64,000 nt of DNA from Amorphophallus konjac (GCA_022559845.1 CM040118.1:159174331-159238330), one strand, 5' to 3'; positions 22,241 through 33,855 are shown, counted from the stretch's first letter. A program made the numbers and translations. Notes: a model not told the origin generated them from the letters alone.

Positions 22241-22943
22241 TGACAGCCCACAGGGCCCACTCGGAAAAGTCCAATAAAATAATGCTCGAGGAAACAACTC
22301 TCCTAGGCGGCCCCAAGGCTCGGAGAGCCCGAGCCTCGGTCAGGTCACAGGAAGACCCGCGCACGAGCTACCCCTCCACCCGAAGGGGGGAAGTGCTAGC
22401 CGGTCTATCCGACCCATCTCCTAACCGAGCTAGGCCTATCGCCCGATAGGGCCGGCCCCCTTAAGCTCGGGACGACCGATGAAATGTCCATCATTGCAGC
22501 CGTTAGAGTCCATAGCGGGCCAAACACTAAGAAGTCCAGGAGCTCCGGTTTCCCCGCTAGGATAACGCCCCCACGATGAGGCCATCAAAGCCCACGACGA
22601 GGACGTAACCTCCACCGGAGACCTCTCAGCTTGCAGGACTCCAGAAGGCGGTGCACTATAAAAACCTGGGATACCCTCCGGCGAAAGGTAAGTCAAGAAG
22701 GGTATTATTCCACCCCCGAACTCCTGAGCAAGGATCACTTTACCCCATCGGTGGAGAGGGATCTCGCGCCCTTATCTTCCTCTCCCTATCGCTGCTCCCA
22801 CCATTGCTCTACTGACTTGAGCGTCGGAGGATTTTACCCCAGGGAATCCCCCTGGGCCCTCTGACCCGTTTCCCTGTCTTGCAGTTCATTATCTTGGTGA
22901 TTACCAGCCAGCTCAAGAACCAGCGCGAGATTTCACCTCTTCA
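22241..22943 (+). mobile_element. 5' LTR of Tat-1 (left border uncertain)
   Basis: GC-rich sequence with a TATA box (CACTATAAAAACC, 22654-22666) and an end at ...CCTCTTCA (22943), followed by TCTGGCGCC, the primer-site type used by Tat and Athila elements. The start could be any TG between about 22173 and 22241. I could not find the matching 3' LTR anywhere to the right, so the pair is incomplete. Confidence 0.45.
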
Positions 22944-22952
22944 TCTGGCGCC

Positions 22953-23373
22953 TTGATCTTCTCTGCGCTCGGCAGTGAACCGAGCCAGATGCCCCAGGCG
23001 GACGAGGCGCTCGATCTCGTCTTGGAGCTGGTGGCAATCACCGGTGTGATGCCCGTGATCACCGTGGAATAGACAATGTCTGTCTCGCTTGCGGTTCTTC
23101 AACCTCATCGGCTCGGGCCGACGGATAAGTCCCGAGTCTTTGACGTCTTCATAGATTTCATAGACCGGGGCGGTTAATGGGGTGTACCGCTCATACTTCC
23201 GCTTGCGCTCTCCATCTCGATCCCGCTTCTTTCCCGAGCTAGGATTTGGCTCGGGGCCCCACTTCTTGTCCCCCTCTCGACCCGAGCCGGTTGCATCTCG
23301 GCAAGCGCTGAGCACTTCCTCGCACTCGACGTGGCGCAGAGCCAGAGTCACTAGCTCGGCAAGGGTCGAGGGA
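22953..23373 (-). pseudogene. Tat-1 gag, C-terminal half with zinc knuckle
   Basis: Minus-strand coding with a retrotransposon-gag phrase (STLAELVTLALRHVECEE), a basic Lys/Arg-rich stretch and the knuckle-like motif CLFHGDHGHHTGDC typical of Tat gag. The segment HQLQDEIERLVRLGHL follows and coding runs to the GGCGCC breakpoint. It is the downstream half of the gag at 25217-26288, split from it by the solo LTR. Confidence 0.75.
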
Positions 23374-23378
23374 GGGTG
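23374..23378. repeat. target-site duplication GGGTG (left copy)
   Basis: GGGTG before the solo LTR, repeated at 25212-25216. Confidence 0.9.
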
Positions 23379-23807
23379 TGTTGTGCCCCTATGGTAACTT
23401 GAGTTCATATGGTCACTTGGGTCATTTGACATCATTCTATGGTCATATGAGTTCTAATGTATTCTTGGTTTTGATAATGGCTAAACACTATTAGTCATTG
23501 ATAATTTCACCTTCATGTGATTGACATATGTGATGTTTTTGTTCATGACAGGTGCGCCAATGAATGGACAAGGAATCAAGTGGAAATGGTGAACGTGAAC
23601 GCTGAATGTTGCGCCCTCGCACGCGGATCGACCTGCGCGGTCAGGTCGCGGGGATCAAGGTTGATGCCACAGACATGAACGGGCGGCTAATAAAACTTTA
23701 AGACAATCAAGGTTGATGCCACAGACATGAACGGGCGGCTAACGGACTCAAGCGACGGAGTTGGTGCGGCCAACGGACCGAACCGGGCTGACCCGGGCCC
23801 TGCCCAG

Positions 23808-24012
23808 CTGGCGGTCGACCGCCAGCACAGGGGCGGTCGACCGCCAGCACAGGGGCGGTCGACCGCCCTAGCCAGGGACTCCCAAGTCTGCACGTCTTTC
23901 AGTGGCGGTCGACCGCCAGCCAGTGGCGGTCGACCGGATTTCCCAGGGATCACCCGTTTGCAGGTGTTTCAGTGGCGGTCGACTGCCAGGAGCCTTAGGT
24001 CGACCGCCAGCC
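23808..24012. repeat. seven GGCGGTCGACCGCC palindromes in U3
   Basis: Copies near 23810, 23832, 23854, 23904, 23925, 23974 and 23998. The first extends to CTGGCGGTCGACCGCCAG, a perfect 18-bp palindrome. All lie within 350 bp upstream of the TATA box. Confidence 0.88.
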
Positions 24013-24146
24013 CCGAGCCATCAATTGTTGACTTTGTTTCCAACTTCGAAAAGGGCCATTCAACATTGATTTGTTTAATCCTAAAGACACCTAATCCCCC
24101 ACAAATTGTGGATCTGGTCTAGGGGGTGTCCATAGACCATTCAAGG

Positions 24147-24156
24147 TCTATAAAAC
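24147..24156 (+). promoter_or_regulatory. TATA box of the solo LTR
   Basis: TCTATAAAAC, directly downstream of the palindrome cluster. Confidence 0.65.
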
Positions 24157-24251
24157 TCTTGTAAGAGGGTTAGAAACCCTAATGCTTCAAGGGGCTTCTT
24201 GTGAGATCTAGGGTGGCTGCAAGGGAGGTTGCACGAGAGCTTGGAGACGAG

Positions 24252-24273
24252 CTACTATTCACGTGAACAGTAG
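24252..24273. other. near-perfect 22-bp palindrome with G-box core (first)
   Basis: Arms around CACGTG with one mismatch. The following 40 bases resemble those after the second copy at 24581-24602, so the module is duplicated. Confidence 0.75.
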
Positions 24274-24580
24274 TTCGTGAAGGTGTTCTTCATCCAATCA
24301 AAGGGGAATCAAGCTCAAATCAAAGCCAGCAAACCTCAAGGAAGATTACATCAAAGCAAGGCTATCAAAGTGATCCAAGGAAGCTGGTTTGATTCAAGTT
24401 CTTCAAAGGAAATCATCTTCATCCGTTCAAGTTCTTTCCACCTCATTCAAGGTGATATTTCAAGCATTCAAACTCCTAGAAGCTAAAGAAGTAATCAAGG
24501 TTCAAGGTAGCTTCATCATCTCCTTCATTCATTCAAAGAAATTCAAAGAGAAGATCAAGAGAGAAGAATTGAAGGAAGAG

Positions 24581-24602
24581 GTACTGTTCACGTGAACAGT
24601 AC
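24581..24602. other. perfect 22-bp palindrome with G-box core (second)
   Basis: GTACTGTTCAC followed by its exact reverse complement, centred on CACGTG. It lies downstream of the TATA box and so within the LTR transcript. Confidence 0.85.
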
Positions 24603-25211
24603 TCCGTGAAGAACATTCATCCAATCAAGGGTGAATCAAGAAGATTGAGTTGAAGCTAAGAGGAGCCTTGCTGTTGATCAACATTTCATACAAGGGCCAA
24701 TTCATTTTCACTCATAACTCAATCTATTGTCTTAGCTCATTCACATTTGTTTTATTTTCATTATTGTTTAAACATTGAAAGTGTGATTCATCCCTACCGG
24801 TGGTCAGTAGGAAGGCAATTAGAGGTTGTTCCAATTTGCGGTTGACATCCCTACCAGGTGGTGAGTAGGAAGGCAATTGGTGGTTTCTGATTTGCGGTTT
24901 GGTGCGTTGCACAAGTGAAGCCTCACCGGTTTTTGGTGAGGGGTGGACGTAGGGCTGAGGATTCAGTCCGAACCACCTTAAAAATCCTGTCTAGTGTGGT
25001 TTGCTTGTGTGATTGATTCGTTCTAGATGCATGCTTAGGATCAAATTATTATATATCTTGCTTATCTTGCTAAGTGAATCATAGCGTTCTTGGAAGCTAG
25101 TTTCTATTCCGCGGCAATTCATTCTAACTAGCTATATAGAGGGCCGCATTGCGAAAAGTGGGGCTGATCTATTCACCCCTCCCCTCTAGATCCGCTGTCC
25201 ACTACACAACA

Positions 25212-25216
25212 GGGTG
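25212..25216. repeat. target-site duplication GGGTG (right copy)
   Basis: Exact repeat of 23374-23378. Confidence 0.9.
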
Positions 25217-26288
25217 GAGGACGAGTTCGCGGTGGAGGTTCTCATCCCGGGTACCCCCGGTCAATGCGGTTGTGGCCGAGGCCACATCCAGGCGGGGGAT
25301 TCGGAGGGCTTCCGATTTAAACCGGTGGACGTAAGCCTGGAGCCTTTCCCCTTGCGCCTGTTTGAGGGCCAAGAGCCCCGCCACCGACCTTGGGGGGGCA
25401 CTTTCGGCGAAGCTCTCCTTGAAGACTCGCCCAAACTGCTTGAAGTCTCGGATGGATCCGGGGGCGAGGGCCCGGAACCATGCTTGAGCGCCCTGGACCA
25501 GAGTGGTCACGAAGGCTCGGCACTTGATGGGGTCCGACGCTCCATGTAGAGTCATCAGGGCGTCGAAGCTATCGTAATGATCGGCCGGGTCGCCTTGGTC
25601 GTCGTAAAGCTTGAAGGTTGGTATGGGGGCTCTGGGAGATACCTCCGTCTTCAAGATATACTCGGAGAATAGGGATTTCTCCTCGTCTTCCGGGGGAGAG
25701 GCCTTCTGCAGGGCGCGAAGGGCGCGCTCCTGCTCAGCGAAGCGCCTTTCGAAGTCTCACAGCCGGAGGGATAACTCCGGTTGCTGTCGTGCCGCGAGGC
25801 TAGGGGGGGTGCCTTGGCGGTCTCCGGGAGCGTTGGCTTCCGAATCGGGCCGTTGTACCCCCTGCCTTCCCTTCCTTGGCGTGGAGGAGGCTTCTTGCTC
25901 CGGAGGCGGAGCTTGCGAGGGTCCTCCGACCCTGTTACGGATGAGCTGCTGGCCGCGGAGGGTGAAGCGTCCCCCAGCTGTGTGCTGGGATGTACTCCTG
26001 TGGGGGGGGCTCCCTGACGGGGCGCAGGACCTTGCATCCCTGGCCGCCTAGGTCTTCATGAGATCCACGAGGACATCCAGTTTGGCGTTGAGGGCCTGGA
26101 AGGCTTCGGTGCCACCGTAGGGGGGTAGCCCCGCTACCACGGGGGGGGGGGGGGGTGGCGGTCCGTCGGCGGGGATGCTGGCATTGGAGGGAGGGTTCTG
26201 TGAGGCCCTGGAAGGGCCATCCCCTGCTTCTACCACGGTCTTACCCCTCTCGCCGGTGGACCTCCTCCCTGAGCTCCTCCTCACCATG
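25217..26288 (-). pseudogene. Tat-1 gag, N-terminal half
   Basis: The ATG at about 26288 opens a protein with a basic start, a Pro-rich stretch and a Gln/Arg-rich linker, then the retrotransposon gag core (FKLYDDQGDPADHYDSFDAL, then AWFRALAPGSIRDFKQF, about 25600-25300). A TAG at 26048-26050 and a frame change near 25740 break it. Coding runs directly up to the solo-LTR duplication at 25216 and resumes at 23373. The domain order fits gag of Tat-lineage gypsy elements. Confidence 0.78.
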
Positions 26289-26310
26289 TTGGCTCTTCGT
26301 GGGTGGCGCC

Positions 26311-29300
26311 AGAGGAGATTGACAACGCCCCCCGAGGGGTCCACATCAACGTCATCTCTGGAGGAATAGCATCAGGAGGCGACAGCAGCCGTGGAAGGAA
26401 GCGTCATGTCGAGCGGGCGAGCCGAGCCCCAGAGCCACCCAAGGCCCCGCCCCAGGTCATAGTCTTCTCCGATCAAGACCTGGAGGGGCTGAGCACACCA
26501 CACGATGATGCCCTCGTAATCTCGGCTACTATAAACCATTGTAACGTAGATCGGATTCTTGTGGACAATGGAAGTGCCCCTGATGTGTTGTCTTATGACT
26601 GTTTCCTCAAAATGGGAGAGAGTCCATCCAAACTCCGCTCGATCCGGACGCCCCTCTGTGGGTTCAATGACCTGGCCACTCTCCCCGAGGGAGCCCTAAG
26701 CCTGCCGGTTACCCTCGGCACCCCACCCAAAACCGTTACGGTCATGGTAGACTTCATAGTGATCAAAGGGATGATAGCGTACAACACCATTTTCGGCCGA
26801 GGAATCCTCAGCCGGATCAAGGCAGTACCATCTACCTATCACCAGAAAATGAAGTTCCCCACCAAGAACGGGGTAGGGGAAATCCGAGGTAACCAGGCCA
26901 CGGCCCGAAGGTGCTACAACATCTCGGTGGAGGCCACGCGGCCGGACGGGAATAATAAGGGCCCCTGGGAAGTCGAGGAAAAGTCCGCAGCTACTAAGCC
27001 AGGAGGCGAGTTGCTGACGATCTTCCTAAACGACGACCCGACCCTAGGAGTAAGGATGGGAGCCGACCTACCACCCGAGGAACAGCAGCAATATAAGAAT
27101 TTTCTTTCTGAGTACATCCGAGTATTCGCTTGGTCCGACGATCAGCTCCCTGGGATACCTGAGGAGACCGTGCTGCACCGACTCAACCTCAACCCCACCG
27201 TGAAGCCCGTACAGCAGCGCCGAAGGAAGCACGCACAAGAGAAATAGACGATCATCAAGGCGCAGGTCACCAACGGGCAAGAGACCGGTCTTTTTAGACC
27301 GGTCCTGTACCCGACGTGGCTAGCCAATATCGTCCTGGTACCAAAGGCTTCTGGCGAGTGGCGGATGTGCGTGGACTTCACCGACTTGAATAAGGCGACC
27401 CCTAAAGACTGCTATCCCTCGCCCAGCATCGACCAACTGGTCGATTCGACATCGGGCAACGAGATGCTCAGCTTCCTGGACGCCTATTCGGGTTACCATC
27501 AGATCAGGATGAACCCTGAAGACATCGAGAAGATCACCTTCATCACCGACTACGGCGTGTACTGCTATACCCGGATGCCTTTCGGGTTGAAGAACGCCGG
27601 AGCCACATACCAAAGACTGGTCAACCACATGTTCGAGGAGCAGCTAGGTCGGAACGTCGAGGCCTACATTGACGACATGCTCGTCAAGACCCCCAAGGCC
27701 CAGGACCACTTCACCGACCTCGCCGAAGCCTTCGGCGTCCTCCTGAAGTACAATATGAAGCTCAATCCTGCCAAGTGCGCCTTCGGAGTAAGATTCGGGA
27801 AATTCCTGGGTTTCCTGGTCACTCAGCGTGGGATCGAAGCTAACCCTGACAAGGTCCAGGCTATCCTGGACATGCGCCCGCCCGCCTGCATCAAGGACGT
27901 CCAGCGTCTGACAGGGCGTATCGCCGCTCTCAGCCGTTTCCTATCCCGTGCGGCCGAACGATGCTTGCCCTTTTTTAAACTATTGAAGGGGCCCAAGTAG
28001 GCATCTGCTACGTTCGCATGGGATGAGGAATGCCAGAAAGCGTTCGCTGAGCTTAAGGAGTTCCTGGCTTCGCCCCCGGTGCTCTCCAAGCCCGTGCCGG
28101 GCGAAGCTTTGCTACTCTATCTCTCGGCGACGTCATCAACGGTCAGCTCGGTCCTGGTCAGAAATGACTCAGGAATCGAAAGACCAGTCTACTATACCAG
28201 CAAGGTGCTTAGCGAGGCCGAGAGGAGATACCCCACAACCGAGAAGCTCGTGCTAGCGCTGGTTACCTCTGCGAAACGCCTCCGACCCTACTTCCAGGGG
28301 CACCCCATCACCGTGCTAACCGGCGAGCCGTTGAAGAAGATCTTGGCCCACCCCGAGGCCTCGGGGCGACTCGTCAAGTGGGCCCTTATGCTTGGGGTCT
28401 ACGACATCTCGTATCGCCCACGCGCAGCTATAAAAGGTCAAGCGCTCGCCGATTTCATCGCCGAATGCACCATCCCGGCCGAAGGGAGGCTACTGACCAT
28501 GCCCGGGCCAACCTGGGAACTCTACGTCGACGGTTCTTCCAACTCGGTCGGTAGCGGTGCTGGGATCCTCCTAAGATCCCCCGAAGGAGTGGAGCTGCAG
28601 TACGCCTTGAAATTTAACTTCCAGGCATCCAACAACGCTTCCGATTACGAGGCCCTTATATCGGGAGCACGTATGGCCCGGCGGCTGGGGGCTGAGCGAG
28701 TCAGGATCCACACCGACTCTCAGCTCGTCGTGAGCCAGGTCAACGGTGAGTATGAAGCTCGAGAGGCACCCATGATCAAATACCTCCAGCTGGTCAGGAG
28801 CTTGGCCCAACGATTCGAGGGATTCGAGGTAGTCCGAATAGCCCGGGAAGAAAACTCCCGAGCGGATGCCCTCTCTCGGTTGGCCTCCTCCCTAGACCCA
28901 GAAGGTACCCGATCGGTCCTCCTCGAAGAGCTAGAGCGCCCGAGCATCGACTTGGAGCTCCTCGCTGTTGACTCGGCCGTCTCGAGCGACTGGCGCACCC
29001 CCTACCTGTCTTGGCTTTGAGACTCCCAAGAGCCCTCCGACCCTCGGGAAGCACGCCGAATGAAGTACCAAGCCCGGCGCTTCGTCATCCTGGATGACAC
29101 ACTCTACCGAAGGTCTTTCGCCGCCCCTCTCCTGAAGTGCCTCGGCCCCGACGACGCCAGCCGAGCCATTGGAGAGGTTCATGAAGGCCTGTGCGGAGCG
29201 CACTCAGGGGCAAGGTCACTGGCCAGAATCCTGTTACGACAGGGGTACTGGTGGCCCACCCTGCAGCGCGACTGCTCGGCCTATGCTCAACAGTGCGACC

Positions 29301-30226
29301 GATGCCAGCGGTTCGACCACTTGGTCCATCGGCCGGCCACAGAACTTGTCACCCTCGCCGAGCCTTATCCCTTCGCTCGGTGGGGGATCGACATTCTCGG
29401 GCCATTCCCCACGGCTCAGTCCCAGAAAAAGTTCGTCATCGTCACCATCGACTACTTCACTAAATGGATCAAGGCCGAAGCCACTGCAAGGATCACCGAG
29501 ACAGTAGTCTAGAGTTTCGTCTGGAAATCGATCATTTGTCGCTTCGGCATCCCCCGAGTGATAGTGAGCGATAACGGTCGGCAATTCGATTCTTGATATT
29601 TTCGAGACAGATGCGCCGACCTAGACATCCGCAACCACTTCACTTCGGTCGCCCACCCTCAGGCCAACGGGCTGGTCGAAAATGCCAACAAGACTATCTT
29701 GAAAGGCATAAAGACCAGACTCGGCAAAGCCAAGGGAAGTTGGCTCGAGGAATTGCCTAGCGTACTGTGGTCACACCGAACGACTCCCAGGATGGCAACC
29801 GGTGAAAGCCCTTTTCAGCTGGTGTACGGCACCGAGGCCGTCATTCCATTGGAGATCGCCAACCCGTCTCTCCGAGTCATCCGCTACTCGACCGAGGAAA
29901 ACAACCAAAAGTTACTCGAGAACCTCGACCTAGCAGATAAACTCCGGGACATTGTCAGCATCCGAGCGACGGAATACCAGCGACGCCTCACTCGATACTA
30001 CAACGCCAGAGTCCGAAGCAGACACTTCCGACCGGGAGACTTCGTCCTTAGGAAAGCTGAAGTCTCTCGACCACTAGAGGCGGCGGGAAAGCTGTCCCCT
30101 AACTGGGAAGGCCCCTACCGAGTGGTCGAGACGCTCGTGAAAGGTGCGTACAGGTTCGCAACAATGGAAGGGGAACCCATTCCTCGGACATGGAACGCAG
30201 CCGCACTACGCAAATTCTATTTTTGA
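26311..30226 (+). pseudogene. Tat-1 pol: protease, RT, RNase H, integrase, one frame with five stops
   Basis: A polyprotein of about 1,300 codons in a single frame. Protease: ILVDNGSAPDVLSYD, with DNG at 26564-26572. RT: VDFTDLNKATPKDCYP through YIDDMLVK (about 27370-27690). RNase H: LYVDGSSN ... EAL ... HTDSQLV ... ADALS (28520-28890). Integrase: zinc finger H/C spacing at 29180-29310, then WGIDILGP, VSDNGRQF and LVEN, the three catalytic acids, and a C-terminal GPY-type region to 30226. The only breaks are TAG 27245-27247, TAG 27998-28000, TGA 29018-29020, TAG 29510-29512 and TGA 29594-29596. All visible catalytic residues are kept. It converts element RNA to DNA and integrates it. Confidence 0.9.
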
Positions 30227-31365
30227 AATTGTACAGCAAGATGGATGGAATAAATCACTTTTCTTTTCATTCCAAACTATTGATACATCAGAAAGGCAAA
30301 GGCCAGTACATTGCATGACAAAAAGCAAGAAAATCCATCTAGCACTGCTGCAAGGGGGCATCGCTCGGTTGACTCGATCTCGATCTCCTCGCATCCAGCC
30401 ACTGACTCTGCCTTGCGTAGAAACTGGCTCGGACAAGAGGGGGTCGATTCAGTTGACTCAGACGACCCCCAAAGGCGACAGAGGGACTGCAGAGAAGATA
30501 GCCACCTTCTAAAGTCGGAGAAGGCTACCTTCCAAGTTGATGGAGGCTAGGGAGAAGGAGCACCATGAAGCCCTTTTTTTTTCAACCCGCCAACTCCTTG
30601 GAAGGGAACAGAGAGCAAGCAGCCTCCAAAGAGTGAAAGAAATGAAGAGCAGAAGAGGGAAAAAGAGACTGCAGACGGAGGAAGGCTTCGGTGAGGAGGG
30701 AACTTGATGCGCCTCCCCCCCCATGCAGAGGGGGAGTGGCGGCAGGCTTCCCTGATACCCCCATCCGTCCTCCACCTCGGCGTCCGCCCGGAAGCCACGC
30801 CGGAACTGAGAAAGGGCAAGAGCCGTGCCCTCACACATCGAAGCCCTCTCCAGATCCGCGCGGCGACCGTCGGACCCGTCTCAAACCCGCGCGGCGACCG
30901 TGGGACCCATCCAACAAGCTGGGACGGCAAGAGCCCTCTGCTCCCCGTCATCGGTGGCGTCGCCCTCCGAAGGATCCTCCATGCTCCGAATGCAACGACA
31001 CAACGCAGAGTGAAGAGGAAGGAGTGAGGAAAGACTGTTAGAGAAAATCCCAAGCAGTAAAGAGGAAAGGGCGCCTTTCGGTCCTTCTTATAGGCCAAAG
31101 GAGGCTACACGCCTTAAATGACCCCCCCCTCGGAAACACGCCAAAGGATTTCTCCCCTGAACAGTCACCTCCAACTCCTCGTTTCCCGCCCTAGCGGGAT
31201 TCACGAAGCGGCCTGACATTCAAAGCATGAGGGAACGGAAGGACGCCCCGTCAGAAGCCTACCAAAATAGCATGCGAAAACCACGCAGGACATATCGGCC
31301 CTTTCCAACTACTTCAGATACGCCAACCAAATCACGGCAAGGATGGCGATCAAACGAGTAAGTCA
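30227..31365. other. Tat-1 spacer between pol and the antisense gene
   Basis: No convincing coding region. A short GC-rich direct duplication (CGCGGCGACCGT) occurs near 30867-30900, and a TATA-like word on the minus strand (CCTATAAGAAGG) near 31085. The overlapping ORFs on both strands lack recognisable domains. Confidence 0.5.
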
Positions 31366-31371
31366 TTTATT
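31366..31371 (-). terminator. polyA signal of the Tat-1 antisense gene
   Basis: Minus strand AATAAA, about 75 nt beyond the last in-frame stop of the antisense ORF. Confidence 0.45.
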
Positions 31372-31447
31372 ATCTCATAAAGAGGAAACCCCCTAAAGGA
31401 GGAAAGAGAGACAAACGAGAGAAAGGGGCAAAATAAGGCAAAATACA

Positions 31448-33855
31448 TCAGGCCTCGGGCCCACTTTGACGCCCGGAAGCAACGGAAGTAGGCGTGTTAC
31501 CCCCAGCACCTTCGGTGACGGCCGACCCGGGCACTGACCTCGCCTGTGCGAGAACTGTCTCGGTTGCGAGCCCTCCCGAGGCGTCCGGAGTTGGTGACCC
31601 CGCCGAGGGAGACCCCCCTGGATCCTCCCCGCTCGACACAGAGGAACTAGAAACCGACTCATCAGAGTCATAAGCCTGGCCCAAAGGGAACTAGATCCCG
31701 GAGTCTCGATCGAAGGTGTAGTCCACCGCCCGGTGATAACCTTGCTTAAACCCCTTTCGGGCGCCACGACGAAGCGCTACCTCGTAATATGGTAGGGTGG
31801 CTCTCTCTAGGTCGGCTGAGTAAGCGTCCGAGCTTCTATATCACTCGACCGCCTCCGCCTCGATCTGCTCCGTCCTTCCAACGAGCTCGACTCGAGCCCG
31901 CTCCGCCTCGGCCGCACGCTCATCTGCTCCCACTAGGCGTTCCTCTACCACAACCATCCTTCGTTCGGCCTCGCTCGACCACCTCTCTGCCCGGACTCGG
32001 TCTACCTCGGCCACGGAACGAAGGCGCTCCGCTACCTCCGCCCGGTCCAGTAACTCGGCCCGTTCGAGCTCCCAGCGGCCGTCCAGCTCGAGGTGACGCA
32101 GACGCTCCTCTTCCAAGAGTTTGCTTTTCCTCTCGAGCGACCCCCGGGCCTTAGCCAACTGCTCAGTCAGCGCCTCAGTTTCTAGCCGGCTCGCCCGTGC
32201 CGAGTCCCTGAATGCGGAGAATTCCCGTCGGAGCCCCCCATGTTCCTCGCTGAGGCGGGCCAGTTTTCTCTCGCTCCCCCCGAGGGTCCAGGCAAGATTC
32301 GACCGCTCCGCCTCCGCCCGAGCGTACGTCTCCGCCATCAAGGCCGCCCTCCGAGCTATGACTAGGCCGCCCTCCATGAGGACGTCGAGGATTCCGGCGG
32401 GGGAGTAGCGCTTGTCTCCCCCCCTCATCTTCGCGGCAACCTCTCGGCAAACCTGATACAGGTCGCCCGAAACACCGAGCCTTTCCAAGGCCTCCGACAA
32501 GGAGATCCGCTCCCCACCGGACGCCCCGCCAGAAGGTTCGGATCGAACAACGGGGCTGATCGCCCCGCACGCCACGGTCGGTTGGGGTTGCGATGCCTCT
32601 CCGGGCAAACCCCCAATCTCGACCGACGCCGCAGGATCGACCGCACCAGGAACTTCAAGCACTTGGGGCTGCGACACCCTCGCGGGCGAACCCCCATCCC
32701 TATCTACCTCGGCCCGCGCCTCGCCGCCTGAGACATCGCCGACCTCGACCGGTCTCCTGGTCTCGGCGACGGCCACTTCAGCACCGGTCCCCTCCATCCC
32801 CGGGGAGGGGAGAACCGACCTATCTCCGCCCTCTGAGGGGCCCCTGGTCTCCTCGCCCCCCTTTCGCCTGGTGTGTATAAGGTCGCGCGGTTCGGGGTGC
32901 GAAGAGGACGCGTAGCACGCGGGCTCCTCTTTTGTTTGCTGCAACACAGAAATAAGAGAAGAGAGAAGGGGCCACCATGGGAGATTGCTCTGGCGAGGCG
33001 AGCGGGACAAATGTAATATAGCAGGATATGGGGGTTAAACGGCCATAGCGGGAAGCGACTCGCCGCGACCTCGGGGGGACGGGAATGGTGCAGAAATTAA
33101 ATAGCAAGAATTGAAACGGCCATTGGGGAAGTGACTCGCCGCGGCCTCGAGAATATGAGCAGATAAGAATATAACACAATATAAGGAGAATATAAAGAGC
33201 GGGAATTTAAACGGCCATTGGGGAAGAGACTCGCCGCGGCCTCGAGAATATGAGCAGAATACAACAGAATATAAAGAGAATATAAGAACGGGAATTTAAA
33301 TGGCCATTGGGGAAGTGACTCGCCGCGGCCTCGAGAACAAGATGTGATCGCCAGGGGCCAAAAGACCCCGAAATAAAGAAAGTGATCGCGCCTACCTCAA
33401 GAGCGGGAGATGGCGGGTTGCTTCTTCCTCCCCCTTCGGCCGGCCGACGGAGAGGGCTTTCCTTGGTTACCCTTGCAAAACAGTAGACAATAAACAAACA
33501 GAATTAGAAAATGGCAGTGTAGTAACAATTCCTTGCAATAAAAGTAGCGAGATCCTGACCTGACACACACCTGGTTGGTGTGGTTTTAAATCCCTCTCGG
33601 ACTCGAGTAGGAGGAAAATGCGATGATGAATGCAAGACGTATGCAAGAGACGGCGCCCTTATGTAGGGAGATGGAGGATGCAGTATGATGAATGTAAAGA
33701 ACTATGGAGAAAAGGGGAAGAAAAGGCTTATTGGAGGAGCCGAGGGTGAGATCCGGCGGAGCTCCGGTAACGTAGGGACGACGTGGAAGCGCGGTGGACG
33801 AAGATAGCCTTCCTCTCGCGAGCCTGGACACCCAAGAAGTCGGCAGAACCTCCAC
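31448..33855 (-). pseudogene. Tat-1 antisense gene, coiled-coil protein
   Basis: A minus-strand gene opposite to pol. A first exon could start at the ATG at 33855; a large exon begins after a splice acceptor (TGTGTTGCAG) near 32942. It has an acidic, Gly/Pro-rich half, then a short conserved-looking helical block (ISLSEALERLGVSGDLYQV, near 32500). About 190 residues of Arg/Glu-rich coiled coil follow, to near 31840. The frame continues past TGA (about 31840) and TAG (about 31690) to an acidic tail ending at 31448; both stops fit CGA or CAG origin. Extra antisense ORFs between pol and the 3' LTR are known in Tat elements; their function is unknown to me. Confidence 0.6.
33041..33345. repeat. 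tandem repeat, four copies, period 77-95 bp
   Basis: Copies start at 33041, 33118, 33213 and 33302 with GGCCATTGGGGAAGTGACTC, followed by a GC-rich CGCCGCGGCCTCGAG word and a purine/AT-rich half. They fall between the promoter and main exon of the antisense gene, probably in an intron. Confidence 0.85.

Larger units (their letters stand above)
23379..25211 (+). mobile_element. solo LTR, SIRE-like copia
   Basis: 1833 bp from TGTTGTGCCCC to CACAACA, whose ends are inverted copies (TGTTGTG/CACAACA), flanked by perfect GGGTG duplications and with no internal sequence. U3 carries seven GGCGGTCGACCGCC-type palindromes, a TATA box at 24147-24156 and a leader with two large palindromes. The phrase around 24920-24990 is the reverse-oriented SIRE LTR signature also seen in the two copia LTRs at the left of the window. 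It arose by recombination between the LTRs of a full element and interrupts the Tat-1 gag. Confidence 0.93.
22947..26310. other. inverted gag segment bounded by GGCGCC hexamers
   Basis: GGCGCC at 22947-22952 belongs to the plus-strand primer site; GGCGCC at 26305-26310 lies at the gag/pol junction. Everything between them reads as Tat gag on the minus strand, while the 5' LTR and pol read plus. The minus-strand flank at 26305 also looks like primer site plus leader directly before the gag start. One inversion between two copies of this palindromic hexamer explains the order. Without the solo LTR the inverted piece is about 1.5 kb. Confidence 0.72.

Noticed and set aside
26048..26344. ORF extending across the inversion breakpoint to 26344
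   Set aside because: The part beyond 26305 is pol-side sequence read backwards; the gag start codon is at about 26288.
30547..31098. 183-codon minus-strand ORF after a TATA-like word
   Set aside because: No domain, overlapping ORFs on the other strand, and composition explained by GC-rich spacer.
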